A stretch of DNA of 64,000 nt from positions 4,712,001 to 4,776,000 of the forward strand of contig OZ176058.1 in NCBI GenBank assembly GCA_964247055.1, read 5' to 3'. Made by a program: the position numbers and the translations under genes. Within the stretch, counting starts at the first letter, position 1; every line of letters begins with the position of its first letter. This document shows positions 45,735-64,000 of this stretch, piece after piece. The notes beneath the pieces were generated by a model. That model was not told the origin of the DNA and made no database searches. It saw only the letters and a program-made list of their open reading frames with translations. This stretch comes from Paragordius varius. Lineage: Eukaryota; Nematomorpha.

Positions 45735-46750
45735 AGACCATAATTTAGTGTAAGGTTTGATATAATTGGAATATATATATACCAAAAACAGGTTTGTCTT
45801 TTAGTTTTTGCGTTTGTCCCTCTTAGCATGCTTTTAATTTTTACTATATATATTTGTTAGTAGTTGTAAACCTAGCTGAGCAACCTTCATCATATCTTCA
45901 CAACTTTATTTTAAAGATAGCCCCGATTCAATCAGAGATAACCGCCAGTCACCGATTGAAAAAGGGGTTTCGTCTCATTCGGAAAAACTAAAAAGTCTGA
46001 CCAACAAAAGTTCCACAAATTTCTAAAAAACGAAAAAGAAATCCAAGACCGATCAAGAGTCAAAAACACCACATCGTTGTTCCCCATCCTAAGTTCCAAA
46101 GAAAAAACAATTACTGGTTATCTGAAAAACGTAAAGAAATCCAACACCGATTCATGTTTTCCATGTATTAAATCTTGATTCAATCCATTTATACCAGACG
46201 AGAGGATAATTGATAGGGTAGTTTTACAAATTTTGTATATGTTTAGCATAGGGATTTGGTAAAATATTTTTCACTAGATCAACATCTGATTCATCATTTT
46301 AAAAGATTTTAGAGCAATAGAGGTTGGAAAGAACTAAATGTAGAAAGCATACCATAAAACGAAAAATCACACGATTTGGGCAAGTTGGATTAATAACTTT
46401 AACACACTCTTGGGACAGTATTTCAATGCTTCGACCACCGCTATATAAATTAAATCTTAAATCATGATTTAGTCCTAATTTCTGGGAAAGTTTATCAAAG
46501 GATATTCCGGGCCCAATGTCATGAGTTGTCCCAAGTATTTTAAAATCAGTGACGTTCTCAACCCACACAATAAGTTAAGACATCCTGACGCCAATATGAG
46601 AGACAAAAAGGATAATTGTTGTACTTGAAGACAAATTTTTTTTTCGTCTAAAAGAAAACCAGTAATTGTTTTTTCTTTGGAAATTAGGGTGGAAAAGATT
46701 TTAACACACGATAAGCAAAAATGTGTAAATAATCGGTATATTAAGGCGCC
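45735..46750. mobile_element. Foldback element, copy 2, inverted and shortened
   Basis: The end GTAAGGTTTGATATAATTGG and the inner inverted repeat match copy 1. The centre reads on the minus strand (open frames 46568-46299 and 46753-46475) with words NVTDFKILGTTHDIGPG and LGLNHDLRFNLYSGG. The far terminal repeat is only partly present (TCTAAAAGAAAACCAGTAAT), so this copy is truncated at about 46750. Confidence 0.65.
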
Positions 46751-48647
46751 CAAATTATGATTGATAAGCTAACATACGTTGAGTTAAAATCTAAAAAATA
46801 ACATCTGGCAAGCGAGTTGATTCACATAATTAATCATCAAAAAATTACATTACGAAAACCATGTTTTATTGCGCTAACAGATATGCATGAAATTAACTGA
46901 TTCAAGAGTAAATCCGTAATTAACTAGGTATATTCCCAAAAATTGATTAAAATTAACAAAAGTTCTAGGAAGCAAGAATATCCAATTAAATTTATATCAT
47001 CGCCCCTTTTGTCAAATTGAAAAAATTAAATGTGTTTTCTCAATGAACGAACAAAAAACGGTAAGTTAAGCAATAAAATATGTATACGGCAATAAATTTT
47101 TGTCAACTTAATCTTGATATTAAAATTTGGTAATAGAAATTTGACTTATTATTGTTTAAATTCTGTAGCCTTTTAAAATTCAATCATCCCAAAAAGTACT
47201 TCAAGTATTATGCCGAATTCAGTATAATATGCTTTCTTTAGGCTTTTAGGCGCATTATACAAATTTCTCTTAAATAATCAATATCGACAAAAAACACCTC
47301 ATTTTAAACCTTGCGGCTATTATCCCTATAAATATTTTTTTCAACTTTCAGGCATAATACTAACAAAAACTTAATATATTTTAACTTTAATATAGGCTGT
47401 TTATTTGTATCGGGTTTGGGGCTGTCTCAATATAAACTTGTAAGTCAAGTTGAGCAAGACTTAAGACAGCAAGTATACACTTGAAGATCGGTGATAAATA
47501 TCCACTTAAGTCAAGTGTTTTGCCTATGAATGTAACATTTTTTTGCCACTCAATTTATATTTTACGGAACTTTTGATCATTTTCAGCCAAAATTTATGTA
47601 ATAAGCCACAAAAAATAAACAATTAATACAATATGCTTTCATTAAAGTTTTTCTAACTCGGATAACACGTATGTTATTTAATATTATATTTTTCCAGGTA
47701 TTAAGCTCGGTAAAAGTAAAATTTTTAAGTTGATAAAATTCTTCGCCCTTAAAACACTTTTCTATTATTTTACCACACTATTTATTTTGTCAGAAGTTCG
47801 TTTGCAAATATAATGAGATGTTTATTCAATATAACAACATATTAGTTTTAATTAACAATACATTTGAAATAAATTTAAGATTAAATACACTCTTTAAATG
47901 TATTAATGGTGAAGTAACCTTTAGTGCTTTTAATTTTATGTAAAATAAGATTTTGCGGTTAACCGAATCGATTAATTTGGCATATTTTTATATGTATTGT
48001 TGTTAAATATTAGCAAAGTTTTTTTAAAAATTTATCATCTTTTGTGTTCACCCATTTTGAATAGTTTAATTAACCATAACAAAAGTTCATATAAACATAT
48101 TATATATATAATTAGTTTTCAAAATAATTTTATCCATATTAAATCTGTCAATTATGCCCTACAACACACTTGAAAATTCTTTAATTTTTATTTGATTATA
48201 TAATTATTTATCATACCCTGAATCAACTTTTCTTCCTAGACTTAATAAGTCGTCTAATGTTAAATTTTTATATGAGAACAAGCATAACTTAAACAAGTCA
48301 GGTCAAATTTTTTTCATCACGCCACCCTTAGAGTCTAGAAGTAAGAAAACTGTAAAGAATGCAAGATTTTTTTATTTAATATATCAAAACTATGCACTAA
48401 TAAGAAAAACTCTGCAAATAATTATGTATATGTACTCCTTTGTGGTCTTAACGAAATATTACCTTTAAAAACATATTATGTTATTATTGCAGTAAAAGGA
48501 ATCGGTTAAATGGTTTTACTAAGTAAATGTATTTAAATTTTAACAAATTGGGTTTGCCATTAGAAAACATGAAGAATTTATTTTTAAACCGACATTTAAA
48601 AAGTCCGGTCAAACCCAAGCCTAATTATTAAATAATAATTTTATAAG
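46751..48647. other. AT-rich stretch left of the SGT1 fragment
   Basis: No complete gene. A donor-like ACG/GTAAGT at about 47060 and open stretches near 48240-48360 could be exon relics of the SGT1 copy, but none could be matched to its TPR or CS domain. Confidence 0.45.
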
Positions 48648-48968
48648 GAGGAAACGGGTGAAAAACTCGATGGTGAAGGCGTACTTATTCGATTATTTCA
48701 ACAAATTTACGCGTATGGATCTTACAATGTCAAAAGAACCATGAATATCTTTTGTAAATCTATATTTCGAAACTTAAAATATTAAAATTTAAGTATACCA
48801 TGGAACTTTTTTAAATTGGATATATTTTATAAGTAGCGCTTTTGTGATACCATTCGTAACATATTATTAACACACTTTATTTCAGGTTAAATTTTGTAAT
48901 GTTTTAAGTACAAATTGTGGGATGACGTTTCATAGAAAATAGTGAATCCCAAACCATCTGATAAGATT
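48648..48968 (+). pseudogene. SUGT1: SGT1 / SUGT1 fragment (SGS domain), decayed
   Basis: Two exon-like pieces match the C-terminal SGS domain of SGT1, an HSP90 co-chaperone with kinetochore roles. The first (48648-48753) reads EKLDGEGVLIRLFQQIYAYG, then SYNVKRTMN, against the family [20 protein letters not shown]. The second (48886-48968), after TTTATTTCAG, has NVLSTN and further on IVNPKPSDK, the family end region. Between these words the frame shifts around the conserved Trp and an in-frame TAG follows, and no CS or TPR exons were found upstream. It is therefore most likely a partial, non-functional copy, with an intact gene expected elsewhere. An unusual splice of a live gene is less likely. 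Confidence 0.65.
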
Positions 48969-49182
48969 ATATTAATCCTTGTTAATTTGATAGTAAATGA
49001 GTCCGGAATAATTATCTAAATTAACTTTAATGTGTTAGTACTTACTTAATATAGATTTAGGCATTAAGACTTTGGTACTTTATTTGATTTACCATTAAAT
49101 TTAAAAAATTTACCCAAACAATCAGCATAACCATAAAATATGTTTTTATGCATTTATTTTAAGTTTGCGTTATAACCACTTC

Positions 49183-49216
<34 letters not shown>

Positions 49217-49873
49217 CTAAAGTTATCTAAACTGCAATTTATGGGTGGCTCCTTGTAAGAAATTACATAGAGTAGAAAATATTGCTAGGATCATTTTTGT
49301 TAAAATTCAAGGATTCCATACGTGAATGACAATACAAGAATTAATTTAGCAAACGTATGAATATATTATTGACAAATAAAAAATTTATTAATAAAACTTA
49401 TATTTCGATAAATAAATTTTTTGTTAATAATAAATTCATACGTTTGCTAAATTAATTCTTGCTACCAACATTTTTCGGTTTTATAGCTTTTTTTGTAAAC
49501 TCTTTACCATATTTTAACCTTTTAAAAGATCCGTTCTAACTCAAGAGTCTCCAGTAATAATTTACTTTTACTTTGATGACTTGATGGGTTGACTGGCAAA
49601 TTTTTAAACGTTTTTTCGGTCTAATTAAAGTGCTAGATCTTAACAATTCGCTTGGTTTATTACAATTACAGTAAAAATTGAAATTTTACAGACAGAACGT
49701 AATAAATAAATTTATTTCAAAGACGGACAAACGAAATATTTTTGGGGAATATATATAGTATATAGGACATATTTCACGTATATCCTTGACTTTATTCTAG
49801 ACATCTTTGTGTAATCTATTCAAAATCTCAAATTCTCAATAACTTTTTTTATGATTCTTGTTGAGTTGAGTTT
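48969..49873. other. Intergenic between the SGT1 fragment and RNF121
   Basis: AT-rich with a TA microsatellite (about 49183-49210), Pal-I (49337-49460), and a Pal-A left-end fragment at about 49671-49740. The RNF121 3' UTR comes from its right part on the minus strand. Confidence 0.6.
49337..49460. mobile_element. Pal-I palindromic element
   Basis: The arms AAGAATTAATTTAGCAAACG and CGTTTGCTAAATTAATTCTT pair, with an inner ATTATTGACAAATAAAAAAT and its near complement. About 124 bases, no ORF. It may be a foldback or MITE remnant; only one copy is seen in the window. Confidence 0.7.
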
Positions 49874-59305
<9,432 letters not shown>

Positions 59306-59319
59306 CTATATAGGAGGAA

Positions 59320-60719
59320 GGAAATAAAAGTAAAATAATTTACCCATGAACATTTTCAAAATTCCTTAAACATTTAAATTAATTCGTACCCTTAAATCAA
59401 AATTTTAAATTTATGCCTTTTGATATTTCAAATTCAACCTATGGTATTTTTCAAATTTATCCTTAAACATTTTAAATTTAACCTATAATATTTTTCAAAT
59501 TTATCCTTAAAAATGTCAAAATTACAGTAAAAATTGATATAATTCGAACCCTTGAACATTTTTAAAACTTTAAAATTATCCTTAACCGTTTGAAATTCAA
59601 CCTATAATATTTATAAAATTTTAAATTTAATCTACATTTCAAATTTACAGTAATGAGATATTTACCCTGAAATATTTTCAAAATTTTAAATTTATTTTTC
59701 TTTTCAAATTTATCCTTAAACATTTCAAATTATCCATGAAAATTTCAAATTTAACAGTAAAAATTGTAATAATTCGCACCCTTGAACATGTTTGAAATTT
59801 TATATTTATCTTTAAACTTTTCAAATTTACAGTAAAAACTGTAACTCGCACCCTTGAACATTTTCGCAATTTCTAAACCATGTATAAACTGTTCTATATA
59901 GGAGGAAGGAAAATAAAGTAAAAATAAAGTGATAAGATTGAAATAATTTACCCTAAAAAGTTTTAAAATTCCTTAAACATTCCAGATTTACCTATAATAT
60001 TTTTCAAATTCATCCTTAAAATAATTTATACTTGATCAATTATCCAGATTTAACCAAAAATATTTTTAAATTTAAAACTATCCTTAAACATTTTAAACCT
60101 ATAATATTTCAAAAATACCCTTGTTCAAATCCCTTAAACTTTTAAAATTATCCTCAAACTTTTCAAATTCAATCTAAAATATTTCAAATTTATCCTTAAA
60201 CATTTCAAAAATACAGTAAAAATTGAAATAATTTGCACCCTTAAACATTTTAAAATTTTTCTTCAAAGATTCAACCTTAAATAATTCAAATTTATCCTTA
60301 AATTCAAATTTACAGTAAAAATTGAGATAATTTGCACCCTTGAACATTTTAAAGCAAATTTTAAATTAATCCTTAAATATTTCAAATTTATCCACTGAAA
60401 TAATTTACCCTTGAACATTATTAAAACTTTAAAATAATTCTTAAACATTTCAAATTTCACCTAAAATATTTTTCAAATTTATCCTTAAAAAATTCATTTT
60501 TACAGTGAAATTTGAAATACCCTTGGACATTTTCTTTTATCCTCAAAGAATTTTAAATTCAACCTACAATTTATATTTCAAATTTATCCTTAAAAATTTC
60601 AGTTTTACAGTAAATCTGAAATAATTTGCACCCTTGAACATTTTCAGAATTTAAATTTATCCTTAAACATTTTAAATTCAACTTATAATATTTCAAATTC
60701 CTTAAATATTTCGAATATA
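59320..60719 (-). repeat. Array E: repeats upstream of the RNF121 exon
   Basis: Units near 120 bases made of TTTGCACCCTTGAACATTTT, AATTTATCCTTAAACATTTC, AATTCAACCTATAATATTTT and TTACAGTAAAAATTGAAAT (a Pal-A-like terminus). At 59877-59910 it includes a copy of the real exon edge at 59289-59322: AACCATGTATAAACTGTTCT, then ATATAGGAGGAAGG. Confidence 0.8.
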
Positions 60720-61002
60720 AAGTAAAAACTGAATTTATACTATGGACAAAACGTAAAAATATAAAGACAGGTATATTTTCATAAAAGACAACCATATAAC
60801 CTTAAATTTTCTCATATAAATTATCTAATTACAAATTTATACTATATAATTGATTGAATCACTAAAATACATATCAATAAATATGCAATTTAAAACAGTA
60901 AGTTATGTTTTAATAGTTTAAAAAGTATGGTTGGTGGTTACCTATTAGAAAAAAATAGTTAATTTTTACGTTTTGTCTGTAATAAAATTTTAATATTAAC
61001 TG
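60720..61002. mobile_element. Pal-A MITE
   Basis: It starts AGTAAAAACTGAATTTATAC and ends with TTTTAATATTAACTG before TA. Interior family words are present on both arms. Confidence 0.7.
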
Positions 61003-61574
61003 TAATTTACCCTTAAACAATTAAATATTTCAAATCAAATATTTTAAATTTCAATATAAAAAAATATTTATTACTGTATTTTTAACCATTTTTTACCTTC
61101 AAACATTTATATTTTTTCAATTTTTACTGTATTTTAAGTTAATTTATATCCATTTTTTTTAAATTCATTTCTTATTTTATATATCTTTTTTTAATTTTAA
61201 CAGTATTTAAACACATTTTGTTCAAAATTTTAATAAATTTTTACTGTATTTTACAATATTTTTGTAATATTTAAAACTACTTTTTCAAAAAAGATTAAAA
61301 AAACTAAAAATTTATAAAATTAAATTAAAAACCTGGGTGTATTAGGTTTCAGGGGTTTTTAAACACTTACCTACAACATGTAAAGTGTAATGATTAAATA
61401 AATTTTTATTTTTTTATATCTTACAATTTTTACTGTATTTTAAAGTAAATTTTTCCAACTTTTCAATTTTCAATATAAATATTATATTAATTTTTAAGTT
61501 TTAACAGTATTTAAATACATTTTTTTGAAAATTTACTATATATTTTACTATATTTTAAATTTTTTTTTAAACAA
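61003..61574. repeat. T-rich low-complexity repeats
   Basis: The word TTTTTACTGTATTTTA recurs about five times in a T-rich background, together with TTTTAACAGTATTTAAA. It has no coding sense. A donor-like TAG/GTAAGT on the minus strand near 61370 was not supported by RNF121 homology. Confidence 0.6.
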
Positions 61575-64000
61575 TTTTTCTTTGATATTTGATATTTGAT
61601 ATTTGATGGCTTTTTGTCTTCAATTTTGAAGGTGTCCGTGAACGGTCTTATTCCAAAGGTCCTTATCTAGACATTTGGTAATGTCGAGGTTTAGGGTTTT
61701 TATGTCATTTTTAATGTTGTCGCTCCAGGAATGTGTTGGGCGCCCTTTGCGGTTGTTTCCAAAGGGTTGTATGTGCTTGATGGTTTGGAGTGGGTGGTCG
61801 GTTTGTCTTCTTTCAATGTGACCCAAGTATTTAAGCCTGCTTCTTTGTATAAACTTTTCTACTGTGTCATTTTTGTGTTTAATATGAATATTGTAGTCAG
61901 AACAGCAAGCTTTAACTATTTTGTTTTCCGTATTTATCATTTTGTCAAGATTTGTTTTGTTTAGGGGCCATGTTTCGGTGGCGTAGGTAAGAGCTGGTCT
62001 GACACCTGCTTTGTATATTAGCCATTTATTATTGTTAGATACATTTTTATTTTTAAGGACAAATTTTAGGGAATTGACTTTACCCCATGCTTGTTGGATA
62101 CGTTTCCGTATTGCTCCAGTTATATGACCTTTAGAGTCTATGACGTCTCCTAGGTATGTAAACTGGTCTACTTTTTCTATTGAGTTTTCGTCGATTGTCA
62201 TATATGTCGAGTGTGTTTGGGTTGTATTATTGTTTTTACAGTTGTCACATTTAAAGTTTATTTGTTCGTTGAGTTTGCCGGTGATTTTGGAGCATTTTTT
62301 GTGAACCCAGAATTTGCATTTGTTGCATTTTATTGAATTTGTTTTGACCTCTTTGTCGCAGATAGCGCATGGATATTTGGGGCGCTGCGTACGATCTCCT
62401 GATATCATTATTTTTGTTTTATTAATATTTATTTTCAGCCCATGGTTCTCTAAACAGATTTTCCATGTTCTGAATTTGTTTGAGATGTTTTCCATTGAAG
62501 TATCTGTTAAAACGATATCATCCGCGAAGATTAACTCCCAGGGCGGTTGAGTAGATATGTTTTTTGTTATACTGTCTAATATTATAATGAATAGTAATGG
62601 ACTAAGTACAGACCCTTGGTGTAGGCCAGTGTTTGTCTTGAAAGGTTCCGTGTCTCCTATTTGCGTGCGTACCATTGTAGTTGTATTTTCATAAAGGAGT
62701 AATATTATTTCTATTAGATATTCTTCGATGTAATTTTGTCTTAGGGCCCATTTAATTGTTGCCCTAGGAATATTATCAAAAGCTTTCTCCAGGTCTAGAA
62801 ATATGTGGAAAAGTTTTTGATTTTTTGAAAGGTATTTTTCCTGTAGTTGCCTGATTATGAAGATGGCATCTGTAGTGCTGTGTTCTTTACGAAATGCAAA
62901 CTGATTATTTGATATTGTAATGGTTTGTCTAAGGCGATTGTCAATGATGCTTTCAAATATTTTGAATGTGTGTTCTAAAAGTTTTAAGGGGCGGTATGAG
63001 GAGCAGACGAGACGATCCCCCTTATTTTTATATATAGGGATCGTTATACTTTTATTCCAGTCATGGGGAATTTCACGTTTGGTAAGAATTTCATTAAAAA
63101 AAGTTGTAAGGTAAGATGTTAAGCATGGTATTGGTTTAAGCAGATCGATTGATAGTTCGCTGGCACCTGACGACTTGTTTGGCTTCATTTTTTGTATTGC
63201 TTTTAATACTTCATTTTCTGTGATTTCGTGGATGGGTCCGCTCGTGGGTGGTTTTAGTGTTAAAGGGATTTTTAAATTGTTGGTTTGGTTCATTGATTTT
63301 TCTAAGCTTTCTTTCCATATCTTGATTACACTTTCTGGGTTAGAGATTATTTCATTCATATTGTTTTTTATACATTTGGTTTTAATGATGTCTTGTTTGT
63401 TTGAGTTTATATTCTTTATGTATTTAAAGATTTTTTTATTTTTAACCTGGTCCTCTAGTTTACTGGCCAGTTTTAGGCAATTTTCATTCATAGTTTTTCT
63501 AATTTCTTTCTGCGCTTTGTGTTTTGCGATGAGATATGTTTGTCTGTTTTTATCATTGCTATCCCTTTTCCATGCTTTGAAGGCGTCGTTTTTTTCTTTA
63601 GTAACCTCTTTTAATTCCTTTTTCCACCACCAATTTTTCTTTTTTCTATTGTATGGTTTGCATCTCCCACAAATATTATCTGCTGTTTTAACTATTGTTT
63701 TTAGGTTATCCCATCTTGAACCAATGGATTCATTGTTTTGCTGGAGCTTTTCGGATGCCTGGTTGATGTATTTGTTCCTGATTGTTTGATTTTGGAGTTT
63801 ATTGTGGTTGATTTTGGCAGGTCTTTGATATAAGGGTTTATTTTTTAGTTTTTTCAAGACTGCAATCACTATTTTGTGTTGAGTGAAGCTAGTTTGATGA
63901 GTTTTAATGTTAAGTAATTGTGGCCGTTTTATTTTAGGCAAAAGGATATAATCGATCATGGTAGATGAGTTTGCTGTTTGAAAAGTGGTAAGTTGATTGT
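61575..64000 (-). mobile_element. LINE retrotransposon, 5' end beyond the window
   Basis: The body extends from the window end to a short 3' tail at 61580-61607 made of about four ATCAAAT-like repeats, only 13 bases after the ORF stop. Simple-repeat tails instead of poly-A are typical of CR1/RTE/Jockey-type LINEs. No target duplication can be judged because the 5' end is outside. It is inserted upstream of the visible RNF121 exons, in the same orientation. Confidence 0.88.
61620..64000 (-). CDS. LINE ORF2-like protein: end of endonuclease, reverse transcriptase, PHD-like finger
   Basis: The frame is open to the window edge; upstream of the first Met it reads NQLTTFQTANSST, then MIDYILLPK, the end of an apurinic-type endonuclease. 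Counting from that Met, the RT has GDRLVCSSYRPLKLLEH (315-331), FLDLEKAFDNIPR (387-399), LHQGSVLSPLLF (446-457) and FADD at 478-481. A Cys/His finger (C531, C534, C545, C548, H553, C556, C571, C574: C4HC3 like PHD) lies between the palm and the thumb-like end. The C-terminal region has LIYKAGVRPALTYATETWPL and GRPTHSWSDNIKNDI. It makes cDNA by target-primed reverse transcription. The reading frame shows no break in 779 codons, so the copy is young. The exact LINE clade is uncertain. Confidence 0.92.
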   Translation of the reverse strand, partial: NQLTTFQTANSSTMIDYILLPKIKRPQLLNIKTHQTSFTQHKIVIAVLKKLKNKPLYQRPAKINHNKLQNQTIRNKYINQASEKLQQNNESIGSRWDNLKTIVKTADNICGRCKPYNRKKKNWWWKKELKEVTKEKNDAFKAWKRDSNDKNRQTYLIAKHKAQKEIRKTMNENCLKLASKLEDQVKNKKIFKYIKNINSNKQDIIKTKCIKNNMNEIISNPESVIKIWKESLEKSMNQTNNLKIPLTLKPPTSGPIHEITENEVLKAIQKMKPNKSSGASELSIDLLKPIPCLTSYLTTFFNEILTKREIPHDWNKSITIPIYKNKGDRLVCSSYRPLKLLEHTFKIFESIIDNRLRQTITISNNQFAFRKEHSTTDAIFIIRQLQEKYLSKNQKLFHIFLDLEKAFDNIPRATIKWALRQNYIEEYLIEIILLLYENTTTMVRTQIGDTEPFKTNTGLHQGSVLSPLLFIIILDSITKNISTQPPWELIFADDIVLTDTSMENISNKFRTWKICLENHGLKININKTKIMISGDRTQRPKYPCAICDKEVKTNSIKCNKCKFWVHKKCSKITGKLNEQINFKCDNCKNNNTTQTHSTYMTIDENSIEKVDQFTYLGDVIDSKGHITGAIRKRIQQAWGKVNSLKFVLKNKNVSNNNKWLIYKAGVRPALTYATETWPLNKTNLDKMINTENKIVKACCSDYNIHIKHKNDTVEKFIQRSRLKYLGHIERRQTDHPLQTIKHIQPFGNNRKGRPTHSWSDNIKNDIKTLNLDITKCLDKDLWNKTVHGHLQN

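Noticed and set aside
46960-47070. Exon-like open stretch ending ACG/GTAAGT on the plus strand
   Set aside because: It could not be matched to the SGT1 TPR or CS domain or any other family.
59678-60795. Several minus-strand frames of 63-74 codons
   Set aside because: They are array E units read through; the words repeat with the DNA unit and have no splice or family support.
61340-61400. Possible upstream RNF121 exon ending at TAG/GTAAGT on the minus strand
   Set aside because: The donor is strong and one phase fits, but the peptide does not resemble RNF121 and a stop lies close upstream.
63175-63789. Plus-strand frame of 204 hydrophobic codons
   Set aside because: Antisense shadow of the LINE reverse transcriptase ORF.

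Overview
The window is very AT-rich, intron-bearing animal DNA. It has canonical GT-AG exons, abundant palindromic MITEs with TA target sites, a LINE, and bilaterian gene families, so the source is an invertebrate metazoan; the species cannot be told from the sequence. Four host loci were rebuilt by hand from exons whose splice phases agree. From left to right they are: the terminal exon of an upstream TRH-receptor-like GPCR (264-1420, +); a whole tandem paralogue of that GPCR (3223-18038, +, seven exons); a secreted SOUL/heme-binding-protein gene (20852-27081, +, eight exons); LSM7 (37835-30948, -, two exons seen, the first exon missing); a decayed SGT1/SUGT1 fragment (48648-48968, +); and the 3' part of RNF121 (59305-49874, -, four exons). 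A LINE (61575 to the window end, -) follows, inside or upstream of the RNF121 5' region. Most of these exons are too short to stand out as ORFs.

The GPCR has every class-A landmark of the TRH receptor family (ECL2/TM3 cysteines, ERY, WMPYR in TM6, NPFLY in TM7). It is predicted at about 1460 residues against about 400 for usual TRH receptors, because ECL2, ICL3 and the C-tail are greatly extended. Its last exon and 3' flank occur twice (1-2870 and about 16690-19680), which shows a tandem gene duplication. One MITE sits in one copy and not in the other, giving a filled/empty site pair with exact ends.

From 27.7 to 60.7 kb the non-coding DNA is mostly tandem arrays, and this is the most unusual part of the window. 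Five arrays each abut a real exon, and the repeat unit contains a copy of the edge of that same exon. The 83 bp 3' edge of an RNF121 exon is copied six times through the next intron. The roughly 65 bp 5' edge of the following RNF121 exon is copied about ten times. The LSM7 last exon lies exactly between two different arrays that carry its 5' and 3' edges. In the RNF121 3'-edge copies the splice-donor GT is gone each time, while the 5'-edge copies mostly keep their acceptor AG. This suggests that introns grew by local tandem duplication seeded at exon borders, with selection or bias against decoy donors.

Mobile DNA includes at least ten palindromic MITE-like families (named Pal-A to Pal-J here), a long-TIR foldback element present as an inverted pair (43.3-46.75 kb), faint hAT-like relics, one fossil Ty3/Gypsy pol piece, and the LINE, whose ORF is open to the window edge and carries a PHD-like finger after the RT core.
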